A stretch of 64,000 nt of DNA, taken from positions 2,203,253 to 2,267,252 of the forward strand of contig CP070671.1 in assembly GCA_020351875.1 (NCBI GenBank). The letters run 5' to 3'. Source of the DNA: Chromatiales bacterium. GTDB taxonomy: Bacteria; Pseudomonadota; Gammaproteobacteria; Steroidobacterales; GCA-2729495. The notes under the pieces were generated by a model. It saw only the letters and a program-made list of their open reading frames with translations, was not told the origin of the DNA and ran no database searches. How positions within the stretch are numbered: position 1 is the first letter of the stretch; the number at the start of each line of letters is the position of its first letter. Positions 37,186 to 47,167 of this stretch are shown here, piece after piece. A program made the position numbers and the translations under genes.

Positions 37186-38796
37186 ATGACGACTGCCCGC
37201 CAGACCCTGCCCCAGCAGGGCCGGATCCAATTTACCGCTGATATCCCGGCCGAGGCTCGACCGATACTGAACGACTCGGCCCTGGCGCTGCTGCTGACCC
37301 TGCACGATCGCTACGACGCCCGCCGGCAGGAACTGCTGGCACGCCGCCAGGCCCGGCAGGCTGAACTCGATGCCGGCCAGCTGCCCGACTTCCTGCCCGA
37401 GACCGCGGTGATCCGGAATTCCGACTGGCAGGTGGAACCGGTGCCCGCCGACCTGCAGGACCGCCGGGTGGAGATCACCGGTCCCGTGGACCGGAAGATG
37501 ATCATCAACGCGCTGAACGCACCGGTGCGCTGCTTCATGGCCGATTTCGAGGATTCCTGCTCACCCACGTGGCAGAACGTGCTGGACGGCCAGGTGAACC
37601 TGCGCGATGCCGTCAACCGCACCATCAGCTACACGGACGACGCGCGCGGCAAACACTACGAGCTCGGCCCGAACCCTGCCACGCTGATCGTCCGGCCGCG
37701 CGGCTGGCACCTGGAGGAGAAGCACTGCCTGATCGACGGGCAGCCGGTGTCGGCCTCGCTGTTCGACTTCAGCCTTTATCTCGCCAATAACTTTGCGCCG
37801 CTGAAGCTTGCGGATACCGGGCCCTATTTCTACCTGCCCAAGATGGAAAGCCACCTGGAAGCGCGGCTCTGGAACGACGTGTTCGTCGATGCGCAGCGTG
37901 CGCTCGGCATCCCTACCGGCACGATCAAGGCTACGGTGTTGATCGAAACCATTCTCGCGGCTTTCGAAATGGACGAGATCCTGTTCGAGCTGCGCGAGCA
38001 TTCCGCCGGCCTCAACTGCGGGCGCTGGGACTACATTTTCAGCTTCATCAAGCGCTTTCGGAACCGCGCCGACTTCCTGCTGCCGGACCGTGCCGACGTC
38101 ACGATGGGCCGCCACTTCCTGAAGTCTTACGTCCAGCTGCTGATCCAGACTTGCCATCGGCGCGGTGCCCACGCGATGGGCGGCATGGCCGCGCAGATTC
38201 CGATCCGCGGCGACGATGCGGCGAACGAAGAAGCGCTGGCGCGGGTGCAGGCCGACAAGGAACGCGAGGCCAAAGCCGGTCACGACGGCACCTGGATCGC
38301 GCACCCCGGGCTGGCAAACATCGCGATGGCGGCCTTCGACGCGGAAATGCCCGGGCCGAACCAGCTCGACCGCCTCCGCGAGGACGTGACGGTCACTGCC
38401 GAAGACCTGCTGCGTGTACCCGCGGGCCAGATCACGGAGGACGGCCTGCGGACCAACATCCGGGTCGGCATCCAGTACGTCGAGGCCTGGCTCGGCGGCA
38501 ACGGCTGCGTGCCGCTGTATCACCTGATGGAAGACGCGGCCACGGCCGAGATCAGCCGGGCGCAGCTCTGGCAGTGCATCCGCCACGGGGCGCAAACGGA
38601 CGACGGCGAACCGATCACGCCCGAGCGTTATGAAAGGCTGCAACTGGAAGAGCTGGCCCGCATCGAGGCCGAGGTCGGCGCCGAGCGCTTTGCGAACGGT
38701 CGCTACCAGCAGGCCGCCGAGCTGTTCGCCCGGATGATTACCAGCGACGAATTCGACGAGTTTCTGACCTTACCCGCTTACGAGCTATTGCCCTGA
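37186..38796 (+). CDS. aceB: malate synthase A
   Basis: The 536-residue protein matches malate synthase A, which condenses glyoxylate and acetyl-CoA to malate. Diagnostic stretches are [19 protein letters not shown], the conserved Arg in [47 protein letters not shown] with the metal-binding Glu, and [14 protein letters not shown]. Its stop is followed ten bases later by aceA. It probably shares one promoter with it and the divergent regulator controls both. Confidence 0.96.
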   Translation: MTTARQTLPQQGRIQFTADIPAEARPILNDSALALLLTLHDRYDARRQELLARRQARQAELDAGQLPDFLPETAVIRNSDWQVEPVPADLQDRRVEITGPVDRKMIINALNAPVRCFMADFEDSCSPTWQNVLDGQVNLRDAVNRTISYTDDARGKHYELGPNPATLIVRPRGWHLEEKHCLIDGQPVSASLFDFSLYLANNFAPLKLADTGPYFYLPKMESHLEARLWNDVFVDAQRALGIPTGTIKATVLIETILAAFEMDEILFELREHSAGLNCGRWDYIFSFIKRFRNRADFLLPDRADVTMGRHFLKSYVQLLIQTCHRRGAHAMGGMAAQIPIRGDDAANEEALARVQADKEREAKAGHDGTWIAHPGLANIAMAAFDAEMPGPNQLDRLREDVTVTAEDLLRVPAGQITEDGLRTNIRVGIQYVEAWLGGNGCVPLYHLMEDAATAEISRAQLWQCIRHGAQTDDGEPITPERYERLQLEELARIEAEVGAERFANGRYQQAAELFARMITSDEFDEFLTLPAYELLP

Positions 38797-38806
38797 GGAC
38801 CGACAG

Positions 38807-40099
38807 ATGAGCAACGACACGACGACACAACAACTGGAACAGGAGTGGCGCGACAGCCCGCGCTGGGATGGCATCGAACGGCCGTACACGGCCGACGATG
38901 TGGTCCGGCTGCGTGGCTCCATTCACATCGAACACAGCCTGGCTCGCCACGGCGCCGAGAAGTTCTGGCGCATGGTGAACTCGGAGAAGGTCGTGTCGGC
39001 TCTCGGCGCGCTGACCGGCAACCAGGCCATCCAGGAAGTGCAGGCGGGGCTGAAGGCCATCTACTGCTCCGGCTGGCAGGTGGCCGGTGACGGCAACTCG
39101 GCCGGGGAGATGTACCCGGACCAGAGCCTGTACCCGGTGGACTCGGTGCCGAAGATGGTCGAACGCATCAACAATGCGTTGCTGCGCACGGACCAGATTC
39201 ACCACATGCAGGGTGACGACAGCATCGACTGGCTCGCGCCGATCATTGCCGACGCGGAAGCCGGCTTTGGCGGCAACCTGAACGCCTTCGAACTGACCAA
39301 GGCGCTGATTCGCGCCGGAACGGCAGCGATTCACTTCGAAGACCAGCTGTCATCGGCCAAGAAATGCGGCCACATGGGCGGCAAGGTGCTGGTGCCGACG
39401 CAGGATGCCATCAACAAGCTGGTTGCTGCGCGCCTGGCAGCAGATGTCATGGGCGTGCCGACGGTGCTGATCGCGCGCACGGATGCGAACGCGGCCGGAC
39501 TGCTGCAGGCCGACTACGACGAGCGCGACCACAAGTTCCTGACCGGCGAGCGTTCGAGCGACGGCTTCTATAACGTGAATGATGGACTGGACCAGGCCAT
39601 CGATCGGGGCCTGTCCTACGCGCCGTATGCAGACCTGCTGTGGTGCGAGACGGCACGGCCGAACCTGGACGAGGCCCGGCGCTTCGCCGAGGCGATCCAC
39701 GAGCGCTTCCCCGGCAAGCTGCTGGCCTACAACTGTTCGCCGTCCTTCAACTGGCAGGCGAACCTGGACGAAGCCACGCTGATGGAGTTCCGCGAGTCGC
39801 TGGCCGAGATGGGCTACCGCTACCAGTTCATCACGCTGGCCGGGTGGCACGCGCTGAACCTGTCCATGTTCGAACTGGCCAGCGCCTACCGCGACAAAGG
39901 CATGTATGCATACTCGCAGATGCAGGAGCGCGAATTCGCCAGCGAGGCGAACGGGTTCCGCGCTGCGAAGCACCAGGCCTTCGTCGGCACGGGCTATTTC
40001 GACGAGGTGCAGACGGTGATTTCCGCCGGCCAGGCGTCGACCACGGCGATGCAGGGCAGCACCGAGACCGAGCAGTTCAAGTCTGCCGCCAGCGGCTGA
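38807..40099 (+). CDS. aceA: isocitrate lyase
   Basis: The 430-residue enzyme splits isocitrate into succinate and glyoxylate. It carries the active-site loop [11 protein letters not shown] (catalytic Cys near residue 187), the metal-binding [11 protein letters not shown] and HFEDQLSS segments, and NCSPSFNW near residue 310. The length is that of the short (E. coli-like) class. It is the second gene of the aceBA operon and is followed by a terminator-like hairpin at 40117. With aceB it allows growth on acetate and fatty acids. Confidence 0.97.
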   Translation: MSNDTTTQQLEQEWRDSPRWDGIERPYTADDVVRLRGSIHIEHSLARHGAEKFWRMVNSEKVVSALGALTGNQAIQEVQAGLKAIYCSGWQVAGDGNSAGEMYPDQSLYPVDSVPKMVERINNALLRTDQIHHMQGDDSIDWLAPIIADAEAGFGGNLNAFELTKALIRAGTAAIHFEDQLSSAKKCGHMGGKVLVPTQDAINKLVAARLAADVMGVPTVLIARTDANAAGLLQADYDERDHKFLTGERSSDGFYNVNDGLDQAIDRGLSYAPYADLLWCETARPNLDEARRFAEAIHERFPGKLLAYNCSPSFNWQANLDEATLMEFRESLAEMGYRYQFITLAGWHALNLSMFELASAYRDKGMYAYSQMQEREFASEANGFRAAKHQAFVGTGYFDEVQTVISAGQASTTAMQGSTETEQFKSAASG

Positions 40100-40116
40100 T
40101 TCTTCCCACGGCCTTG

Positions 40117-40149
40117 AGGGGTGCGGGGTTTGACCTCGCACCCCTTTTT
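40117..40149 (+). terminator. intrinsic terminator after aceBA
   Basis: The stem AGGGGTGCG (40117-40125) pairs perfectly with CGCACCCCT (40137-40145) across an 11-base loop and is followed by a T-run (40145-40149). It lies 18 bases after the aceA stop. The following 255 bases to the next gene contain no recognisable feature. Confidence 0.8.
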
Positions 40150-40404
40150 CTCGGGCAAAAAAAGGCCGGCGCGAACGCCGGGTCCGGTTATCGGACCAGG
40201 CCCGTCGTCCGGCCGGTCAGCTCAGAAGTGCCTTACGCGAAATCACGTGTTGGCGGCGTGACTCGCAAGGACGCTTCAAAACTAGCACGCGCGATGTCCC
40301 GCCTGTGGCCTGCTTTGACATAATCGTGCTTCCTCTGCGCTGCGGCGCCGCCGCATATCGCGTAGGCTCGTTGCCCGGGAATCTGTTCCAGGAGTCGTCC
40401 GAAC

Positions 40405-41148
40405 GTGTATAGCCGATCACGGATGTTGACGCCGCTGCTCGTCGGCGTGCTGGCCTTCGCCACTCACGCGCATGCGCAGGAACTGAAGGTGGTTGCCAGC
40501 ATCTGGGATCCCTATGTCAGCGCGTCGATGGAGCGCAACGGCGTTGCGCCGGCGCTGGTTCGCACCGCATTGCGCCGCGCCGGTTACCGCGTGCAGTTGT
40601 ATCTCGATGACTGGCCGCGGTCCTTGACCGCCACCGAGGCCGGTGATTTCGATGCGATCGTGGGTGTCTGGTACACGGATGAGCGGGCCGGCGTCCTGGC
40701 TTTCAGTGGACCCTTCATGCAGAACCGGCTGCAGTTCATGAAGCGTTCTGCCGACGACATCCAGTTGCGCAACCGTGATGATTTCGTCGGGCTCCGTGTC
40801 GGCATCGTCGAGGACTTCGCCTACAGCGAGCAGCAGTACGACACCACGGGCATCGACATCGTCAGCGGCGGCAGCGTGGGCGAGAACGTGGACCGCCTGC
40901 TCGCCAATGAGCTGGACCTGGTGCTGGGTGATCACCTGGTGCTGCGCCACGAGGCCGACCAGCGGCGGGCGGCCAAGCGCCTGGAAATTCTGCCACTGGT
41001 GCTGGAGAGCCGCAGTCTGCACCTGGCGGTGTCCCGGAAACGGCCGGATCACTCCCAGATCGTCACGGCCTTCGACAAGAGCATCGCGGCGATGAAGGCC
41101 GACGGGACCTACAACAGCATGCTCGCGAATTACCGCATCAGTAACTGA
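40405..41148 (+). CDS. periplasmic solute-binding protein, family 3-like
   Basis: The 247-residue protein has a signal peptide (LTPLLVGVLAFATHAHAQ) and the family 3 binding-protein fold: LKVVASIWDPYVSASMERNG, DDWPRSLTATEAGDFDAIVGVWYTDER, and VGIVEDFAYSEQQYD. Such proteins bind amino acids or similar solutes. No ABC permease genes are adjacent, so it may act as a sensor component or with a remote transporter. The start is GTG 40405, with AGGAG at 40390-40394; ATG 40423 is an alternative that keeps the signal peptide. Confidence 0.85.
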   Translation: MYSRSRMLTPLLVGVLAFATHAHAQELKVVASIWDPYVSASMERNGVAPALVRTALRRAGYRVQLYLDDWPRSLTATEAGDFDAIVGVWYTDERAGVLAFSGPFMQNRLQFMKRSADDIQLRNRDDFVGLRVGIVEDFAYSEQQYDTTGIDIVSGGSVGENVDRLLANELDLVLGDHLVLRHEADQRRAAKRLEILPLVLESRSLHLAVSRKRPDHSQIVTAFDKSIAAMKADGTYNSMLANYRISN

Positions 41149-41160
41149 TTCACACCGGCG

Positions 41161-41718
41161 TCAGAAGCCTTCCAGCCCGTCGTCCAGCGGCGTGCCGAAA
41201 CTTTTCAACGCCATGGCCACCAGCGTGTACTGGCCCACCGCAAACACCACGTCCATCAGCTGCCGCGTGTCATAGCGTTCCGCCAGCGCCTGCCAGGTGG
41301 AATCGGCGACGCATTGGTCGGCGTGCAGTTCATCGGCCGCTCGCAGCAGCGTGGCATCGAAAGCGGGCCAGTTCGGGTCGTCGGGCCCGCGCTGCACCCG
41401 CATGATCTCGCCGTGGCCAAGGCCGGCTTTCAGGCCGATCTGCACGTGTTGCGCCCATTCGTACTCCGCCTGGCACAGCCACGCGGTGCGCAGGATCAGC
41501 AGTTCGCGCTCGCGCGGCGGCAGGGTCGACGTCGGGCCCAGCACGTGGGCGCCCACCTGGCCCAGGGCCCTGGACGCGGGCCAGTGCCGGGCCAGCGTGC
41601 CGATCACGTTATAAAAGCCGCCGCGGCGGTACGCGTATTCGAGCAGTTCACGCTGTTCGTCGGTCCACTCGTGTTCCGCCAGCGGCGGAATCCGTTCCCG
41701 GGGGCGGTCTCTATCCAT
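41161..41718 (-). CDS. carboxymuconolactone decarboxylase family protein
   Basis: The 185-residue protein is of the AhpD/CMD type: RGGFYNVIGTLARHWPAS, LPPRERELLILRTAWLCQAEYEWAQHV (the segment where the family has its conserved residues; here Cys is present in LCQAEYEWAQH), and VFAVGQYTLVAMALKSFG. Function could be a small-molecule decarboxylase or a peroxidase-like helper; with one Cys in the motif rather than CxxC, AhpD-type peroxidase activity is less likely. ATG 41718 is used; a small basic protein gene ends five bases upstream. Confidence 0.85.
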   Translation of the reverse strand: MDRDRPRERIPPLAEHEWTDEQRELLEYAYRRGGFYNVIGTLARHWPASRALGQVGAHVLGPTSTLPPRERELLILRTAWLCQAEYEWAQHVQIGLKAGLGHGEIMRVQRGPDDPNWPAFDATLLRAADELHADQCVADSTWQALAERYDTRQLMDVVFAVGQYTLVAMALKSFGTPLDDGLEGF

Positions 41719-41722
41719 CGCG

Positions 41723-41953
41723 CTAGCGTCGCCCGCTGCGCCCGGCGATGAACCTGGCCCGGTAGTGCCTGGCCAGCGCCTTGCGTCGCTGCCCGGGAAG
41801 CCGCGGATTCTGTCCTGCGGCAAGGCCGCTCTTCTGCCCGCGGGCGCGTCCCGGGGTGGCCGGGGCCTGCCGCGGCGCCGTCTCGCCAGGCTTCGCCCGG
41901 GTCACGGATTTTCTTTTTTCAATCATGTCGTTATGACTCACCTTCTCAGTCAT
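41723..41953 (-). CDS. small basic hypothetical protein
   Basis: A 76-codon frame on the minus strand starts with ATG at 41953 and encodes an Arg/Lys/Ala/Gly-rich, strongly basic protein (for example RAKPGETAPRQAPATPGRAR, then QRRKALARHYRARF). I do not recognise it. It lies four bases before the CMD gene, suggesting coupling, and is divergent from the EF-G-like gene. A basic low-complexity frame in a G/C-rich region could also be spurious, so confidence is low. Confidence 0.35.
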   Translation of the reverse strand: MTEKVSHNDMIEKRKSVTRAKPGETAPRQAPATPGRARGQKSGLAAGQNPRLPGQRRKALARHYRARFIAGRSGRR

Positions 41954-42099
41954 GGATGGCGCGCGGCACGAGCCTGTGGCCAGGCGCTGTCAGTTTTCGC
42001 CATCTCCGGAAGCCGCCGTCAGGCTTCTGCTATATTGTCTGTAAATGCACCCTGGGCCCCCTGGGGGCCCGTCCAATAACTCTAAAACAAGGGGGAACC

Positions 42100-44172
42100 G
42101 TGGCGGCACCTGCAAGACTCCATGACACGGAGCACGTTCGCAATATTGCCCTCGTCGGTCAGGCCGGGTCGGGCAAGACCACGCTACTCGAAACACTGCT
42201 GGCACGATCCGGCGCGATACGTTCGGCCGGCAGCGTCGATCGGGGCGACACGATTTCCGATCACTCGCCCGCGGAAAAGCGCTTGAAGCATTCCCTGGAA
42301 ACCGCCATCTGCCACCTGGAGCACGACGGCGTTTTCATGAACATCCTGGACACCCCCGGCTACCCGGAATTCATGGGCCGCGCGATGAGCGTGTTACCGG
42401 CGGTGGAAACGGCGGCCGTGGTCATCAATGCGCAAACCGGCGTGGAAATGGTGGCCCGGCGCATCATGCGCTTTGCAAAGGAACAGCGGCTGTGTCGCAT
42501 GGTGATCGTAAACCGCGTCGATGCCGAAGGCGTCGATCTCGCCGCCGTGCTGGAAGAGATACGCGAGGTGTTCGGTCCCGAGTGCCTGCCGTTGAACCTG
42601 CCCGCCGACGGCGCGAGCCGGGTGGCCGATTGCTTCTTCACCCACGACGATATCGAGACGGATCTTGCGTCTGTCGAATCCGCGCACACCGAGATCGTCG
42701 ACCAGGTCGTGGAGCTCGATGAAGAGTTGATGGAGGTCTACCTGGAGCAGGGCGAGGAACTGAGTCCCGAGCAGCTGCACGATCCCTTCGAGCGGGCACT
42801 GCGCCGCGGGCACCTGGTGCCGGTTTGTTTCGTGTCCTCAGAGACCGGCGCGGGCATCAACCAGTTGCTGAATATCTTCGCGAAACTGATGCCGAGCCCG
42901 CTGGAGGCCAACCCACCCACATTCATGAAGGGTGAGGGAGAAGACGCGGGTGAGTTCGTCGTGACCGCGGACCCGAAGGACCATTTCATTGGCCACATCT
43001 TCAAGGTCACCGTCGATCCCTACGTGGGCAAGATCGGTGCATTCCGCGTCCACCAGGGCACGATCAGCGTCGGCGACCAGGTTTTCGTGGGCGAGCGCCG
43101 CAAGGGCTTCAAGGCTGCCCATCTGTACCGGCTGCAGGGGGCGCAGACGACCGAAATCAGTTCGGCCGTACCGGGCGATATCTGCGCGGTGGCGAAAGTG
43201 GACGACCTGCGCTTCGATGCGGTGGTCCACTCCAGTCACGACGAAGACCAGTTCCACCTGAAATCCGTGCAGTTGCCGTCACCCATGCACGGTGTGGCGC
43301 TGGCGCTTACGCGCCGCGGGGACGAGAAAAAACTGTCCGACGCGCTGCACAAGCTGACCGCCGAAGATCCGAGCCTGCAACTCGAGTTCAACGCGCAGGC
43401 CAACGAAACCGTGCTGCGCGGCCAGGGCGAACTGCACCTGCGCCTGGTGCTGGAGCGCATGCAGGAAGAATTCGGCCTGGAGGTCGACACCCATCCGCCG
43501 AAGGTTGCCTACCGGGAAACGATCACGCGCGAGGCCGAGGGCCATCATCGCCACAAGAAACAAACCGGCGGTGCCGGGCAGTTCGGCGAGGTCTACCTGC
43601 GGATCGAACCCTTGCCTCGAGGCACCGGGTTCGAGTTCAAGAACAAGGTTGTCGGTGGCGCGATTCCCGGCCAGTTCATCGGCGCCGTGGAGAAGGGCGT
43701 GCGCCAGGTGATATCGGAAGGCGCGGTGGCCGGCTACCCGCTGCAGGACGTGCGCGTGACCGTGTATGACGGCAAGCACCACTCGGTGGATTCGAAAGAA
43801 GTGGCCTTCGTGGCGGCAGCCCGCAAGGCTTTCCTGGACGCCGTGGCGAAGGCCAAGCCGCAGGTACTGGAACCCGTTGCGCACGTCGAGGTCACGGTGA
43901 CCGGCGACAGTGTGGGCGACGTGACCGGGCACCTGGCAGGTATCCGGGGCCGGATCGACGGCAGCACCGCGCTGACCCGGAACCGTTTCCGCGTGTCAGC
44001 CCAGGTGCCGGTCAGCGAACTGGACGATTACCAGACCACGCTGAAGTCCATGACCGGCGGCGAAGGCAGTTTTACGATGTCCTTCGACCACTACGACGTG
44101 GTGCCGCCCGACGTGCAGCGCCAGCTGGAGAAGGAGTTCCATGGAGAAGGGAAAGAACAGGCCCGGGCCTGA
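42100..44172 (+). CDS. elongation factor G-like protein (paralogue)
   Basis: The 690-residue GTPase has EF-G domain order: G1 GQAGSGKTT near residue 20, G3 DTPGYPEF, G4 NRVDAEG (NKxD variant), domain II (HIFKVTVDPYVGKIGAFRVH), domain III-IV (RGQGELHLRLVLERMQEEFG, GAGQFGEVYLRIEPLPRGTGFEF, GGAIPGQFIGAVEKGVRQ) and domain V (VTGDSVGDVTGHLAGIRGRI). It differs from canonical EF-G in G4 and lacks linked rpsL/rpsG/tuf genes, so it is probably a secondary EF-G, perhaps for stress or ribosome recycling. GTG 42100 has GGGGGA upstream, and a TATATT box at 42031-42036 would exclude the longer frame from 41956. Confidence 0.9.
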   Translation: MAAPARLHDTEHVRNIALVGQAGSGKTTLLETLLARSGAIRSAGSVDRGDTISDHSPAEKRLKHSLETAICHLEHDGVFMNILDTPGYPEFMGRAMSVLPAVETAAVVINAQTGVEMVARRIMRFAKEQRLCRMVIVNRVDAEGVDLAAVLEEIREVFGPECLPLNLPADGASRVADCFFTHDDIETDLASVESAHTEIVDQVVELDEELMEVYLEQGEELSPEQLHDPFERALRRGHLVPVCFVSSETGAGINQLLNIFAKLMPSPLEANPPTFMKGEGEDAGEFVVTADPKDHFIGHIFKVTVDPYVGKIGAFRVHQGTISVGDQVFVGERRKGFKAAHLYRLQGAQTTEISSAVPGDICAVAKVDDLRFDAVVHSSHDEDQFHLKSVQLPSPMHGVALALTRRGDEKKLSDALHKLTAEDPSLQLEFNAQANETVLRGQGELHLRLVLERMQEEFGLEVDTHPPKVAYRETITREAEGHHRHKKQTGGAGQFGEVYLRIEPLPRGTGFEFKNKVVGGAIPGQFIGAVEKGVRQVISEGAVAGYPLQDVRVTVYDGKHHSVDSKEVAFVAAARKAFLDAVAKAKPQVLEPVAHVEVTVTGDSVGDVTGHLAGIRGRIDGSTALTRNRFRVSAQVPVSELDDYQTTLKSMTGGEGSFTMSFDHYDVVPPDVQRQLEKEFHGEGKEQARA

Positions 44173-44298
44173 GAGCCAGGGCTGGCGAAAGGCAGTTTTC
44201 TTACATATTTCGGGAGGTTCGCCGCGAAATTTGCACCTTCTTGATCAGTCTGTGTTACAAATAGCGGTGTTGTTGTGCGTAAAACCCGGTCTGGTCTG

Positions 44299-45093
44299 AT
44301 GTTGAACGTTCCTGGCCACCCGGACCTGAAGAAAGTCGTCGTGCTGAACCCGAAGGGCGGGTCCGGCAAATCGACGCTGGTGACCAATCTTGCCGGCATG
44401 CTGGCCGCGCGGAATCAGCCTGTGGCGCTGATGGATTGTGATCCACAAGGGTCCAGTATGCGCTGGCTATCACGGCGCGATACCAGTCGTCCACCCATTC
44501 ACGGTATTGCCGCTTACGAACACGAAGCGGCGATGACGCGCAGTTTCCAGATGCGCGTGCCGTCAGAAGTGCGCTGCCTCGTGGTGGATACGCCCGCGGC
44601 ACTGCCCGTGCAGGAGCTCGCCGCCTACACGCGCGGCGCCCACGCGATACTCGTGCCGGTGCTGCCGTCGGCCATCGACATCCACGCGGTGACGCAACTC
44701 ATCGAAAAACTGTTGCTGGTCGCGAAGGTCAGCCGGCGAATGGGCCGCCTGGGGGTGATCGCGAACCGTGTCCGCGAGAACACGGTGAGTTTCCGCAAGC
44801 TGAAGCTGTTCCTGAACCGCCTGGATATCGCCACGGTCTGCCAGCTGCGCGACAGCCAGAGTTACGTGCACGCAGCGGAACAGGGCATCTGCATTCACGA
44901 GATGCAGCCGTCCCGTGTGGCCAAAGACCTGCTGCAGTGGCAGCCGCTGATCGACTGGCTCGCGCTGCGGTTGGAAACACCGCTGACCGTGCGCGACCTG
45001 CACGACCCGCTGGCGGAACGGCGGGCGGACAAAGGCAATGTCCGTTACCTGGCCGATGCGCTGGTGGAACGCGCGGTGCGCGGGAAGGACTAG
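44299..45093 (+). CDS. ParA-family ATPase, orphan
   Basis: The 264-residue ATPase has the deviant Walker A of ParA/MinD proteins, NPKGGSGKSTLVTNLAG, the A' motif LMDCDPQGSSMRW, and VVDTPAALPVQE. Such proteins position DNA or protein cargo on the nucleoid with a partner. No ParB gene is nearby, so it is an orphan ParA that may place another cargo. It is downstream of the EF-G-like gene by about 125 bases. ATG 44299 is used; GTG 44275 would add eight residues. Confidence 0.88.
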   Translation: MLNVPGHPDLKKVVVLNPKGGSGKSTLVTNLAGMLAARNQPVALMDCDPQGSSMRWLSRRDTSRPPIHGIAAYEHEAAMTRSFQMRVPSEVRCLVVDTPAALPVQELAAYTRGAHAILVPVLPSAIDIHAVTQLIEKLLLVAKVSRRMGRLGVIANRVRENTVSFRKLKLFLNRLDIATVCQLRDSQSYVHAAEQGICIHEMQPSRVAKDLLQWQPLIDWLALRLETPLTVRDLHDPLAERRADKGNVRYLADALVERAVRGKD

Positions 45094-45123
45094 GGCCCGG
45101 CAAACAGCGCCTGCGACGCCGCG

Positions 45124-46074
45124 TCAGGCGGTGGCCATGCCGGTGTCGGATGATCCCGCCAGCTCGCGGGCCTGCTCGATCCACTGATCGCGTTCCGGCA
45201 GCGTCGGAGAAATGGCGAGCTTGTCGGCGAGGTCGGCGAGCTCGACCGGTGCCAGTTCGGCAAGCTGCGCGAAGCGCTGAATGCCCTGGGCATTCAGCCG
45301 CCGTTCCAGCGCGGGCCCGATACCCTTGATCTGCTGCAGCGAATCCGTGCGCAGATCGTCGTCCGGCGCCGCTGCGTCGGGCTCGCCGCTCTGCAGTTTG
45401 CGTACCGCTTCGCGATAGGTCTGCACCTGCCGCGTCAGGGGCATGACGCGGCGCTTCCACGTCTCGACGCTTTCTTCCAGCTTTTCGATGCGCGTTTCGC
45501 GATCGGCGAGCTTCGTTTCCAGCTCGTGCCGGCGATGCTCGGCGGCGGCGAGTTTTTCCCTGAGCTCGCCGCGCTCCGCACGGGCGTCCGCATCCGCGGG
45601 GCTCCTGGCCGTGTCGGTGTGGGCTCGTGCATCGGCTTCGAGTCGGCGCACGCGCGCGCTGAGTTCATCCCGCTCGATCTTCAGCAGGCCCATCGCGTTT
45701 TCTGTGCTCTTGACCCGTTCGCTATCGGCGTCGCTGGCGGCGCGGTGGCGCTCGGCTTCTTCGCGCGCGGCGGCCAGCTGTGTCTGCACCTTTTCCGTCT
45801 GTTGCCGGCTGCTGTCGAGCCTGTCACTCGTTTCGGCGAGTTTCGCGCGCAGCTGATCGCGCGCGGCCTCGTGGCGGCGCACCACCTCGATGACCCGTTG
45901 CACCTGGCCGCGATACCGGCTGCGCTGGGCCTGGAGCAGTGTGTGATGCTTGGCGGCCGAATTGCTGTCGGCACCGACCGGGCTGCCCTTCGCCGTCAGC
46001 CACGCGCGGCAGACCAGCCAACCGGCCGGAAAGGCGACCGCCACTGCGATCAGCAATACCACTACGTAGGCCAT
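45124..46074 (-). CDS. membrane-anchored coiled-coil protein with C-terminal helix-hairpin-helix
   Basis: The 316-residue protein has an N-terminal membrane helix (MAYVVVLLIAVAVAFPAGW), a long coiled coil (about residues 45-230), and a C-terminal helix-hairpin-helix-like domain (LQQIKGIGPALERRLNAQGI, then QLAELAPVELADLADKL), as in predicted 5' endonuclease-like or ribosomal L21-type HhH modules. Its function is unknown. It converges with the orphan ParA gene 30 bases away; proximity to a ParA suggests a possible partner but does not show it. ATG 46074 is preferred; a GTG at 46107 is possible. Confidence 0.8.
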   Translation of the reverse strand: MAYVVVLLIAVAVAFPAGWLVCRAWLTAKGSPVGADSNSAAKHHTLLQAQRSRYRGQVQRVIEVVRRHEAARDQLRAKLAETSDRLDSSRQQTEKVQTQLAAAREEAERHRAASDADSERVKSTENAMGLLKIERDELSARVRRLEADARAHTDTARSPADADARAERGELREKLAAAEHRRHELETKLADRETRIEKLEESVETWKRRVMPLTRQVQTYREAVRKLQSGEPDAAAPDDDLRTDSLQQIKGIGPALERRLNAQGIQRFAQLAELAPVELADLADKLAISPTLPERDQWIEQARELAGSSDTGMATA

Positions 46075-46176
46075 GCGCGAGACCACCCGTGCGCTGGCGC
46101 CATCCACTGGCGCACCCGTGATTTCGTAGCCTAGACGTGGCGGCTGGCGGCGACGTTGCGGCGCATCACGCTTCCG

Positions 46177-47004
46177 TCAGGGGGTGGCGCGGAGACTGCG
46201 GCGCAGCGCGGGCAATGCTGCATTGCAATCAAGCGGGAATTTCACCCGGATCAGCTCGTCTGCCCGCGTCTGGCCGCGGTTGACCGCCGCGATAGGCCGG
46301 CCCAGGCGGTGGGCCTCGCGAGCAAAGCGGAGCCCAGAGTAGACCATCAGCGATGAGCCGACCACGAGCAACGCGTCGGCAGCGTTTAGCGCCCTCATCG
46401 CGTCATTTACCCGCTTTTTAGGCACCGTTTCACCGAAGAACACGACATCTGGTTTCATCACGCCGCCACATCGGGCGCACGGCGGCACCCGGAAGTCCGC
46501 GGTATCGGCATCGGCGATCTGCGCATCTCCGTCCGGCGCCGGCCGCGCCGCCGGCGCCCAGTCGTGGTTCGCACGGTCCAGCGCCCGCTGAAACCGGTCG
46601 CGGGGCTGCACCTGGGCGCAGTCGAGGCAGCGCACCTGGTCCAAGCGCCCGTGCAGGTCGGTGACCCGGCGCGACCCGGCCGCCTGGTGCAGGCCGTCGA
46701 CGTTCTGCGTCACCAGGTGCGCGACCCGGCCGTCCGCTTCCAGCTGCGCCAGTGCCTCGTGGGCCGGGCTGGGCCGGGCGCGGGCAATGCGCGACCAGCC
46801 CACTGCGCTGCGGGCCCAGTAACGGCGTCGCACGCCGGCGCTGCCGACAAAGTCTGCAAATTGCACGGGTCGCGGGTGTTGCCACCGACCGGTGTCGTCC
46901 CGATAGGCCGGAATGCCGGAAGCGGTGCTGCAGCCGGCGCCGGTCAGCACCAGCAGGCGGGGGTGCTGGAGGCAGAACTCCGCCAGCGTGTCGATACCGG
47001 GCAT
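46177..47004 (-). CDS. SIR2-family NAD-dependent protein deacetylase
   Basis: The 275-residue sirtuin has the NAD motif GAGCSTASGIPAYRDDTG, the catalytic TQNVDGLHQAAG and ...VTDLHGRLD (His), and four zinc cysteines (CLDC and CARC, the latter near residue 184). It removes acyl groups from lysines at the cost of NAD. The stretch FRVPPCARCGGVMKPDVVFFGE is typical of class II bacterial sirtuins. An insert of about 15 residues follows the first Cys pair. Substrates unknown. Confidence 0.93.
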   Translation of the reverse strand: MPGIDTLAEFCLQHPRLLVLTGAGCSTASGIPAYRDDTGRWQHPRPVQFADFVGSAGVRRRYWARSAVGWSRIARARPSPAHEALAQLEADGRVAHLVTQNVDGLHQAAGSRRVTDLHGRLDQVRCLDCAQVQPRDRFQRALDRANHDWAPAARPAPDGDAQIADADTADFRVPPCARCGGVMKPDVVFFGETVPKKRVNDAMRALNAADALLVVGSSLMVYSGLRFAREAHRLGRPIAAVNRGQTRADELIRVKFPLDCNAALPALRRSLRATP

Positions 47005-47167
47005 GGTTCAGGCGGCGTAGCTGCAGAGTTCGATGGCGGACATCGGCGGCATCCCGGGTGCACTGGATCAGCGCCCAATGTCCCACATTTGCCGCCAGCG
47101 CCGCAAAGACGGGTGGCGACCGGCTGCCGGTGCACAATCGCGCAATGTGCTGACGCGCCTTCGGCGA

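Noticed and set aside
44198-44226. ATTTCG...CGAAAT inverted repeat after the EF-G-like gene as a terminator
   Set aside because: The stem is only six bases and there is no T-run after it, so I do not call it.
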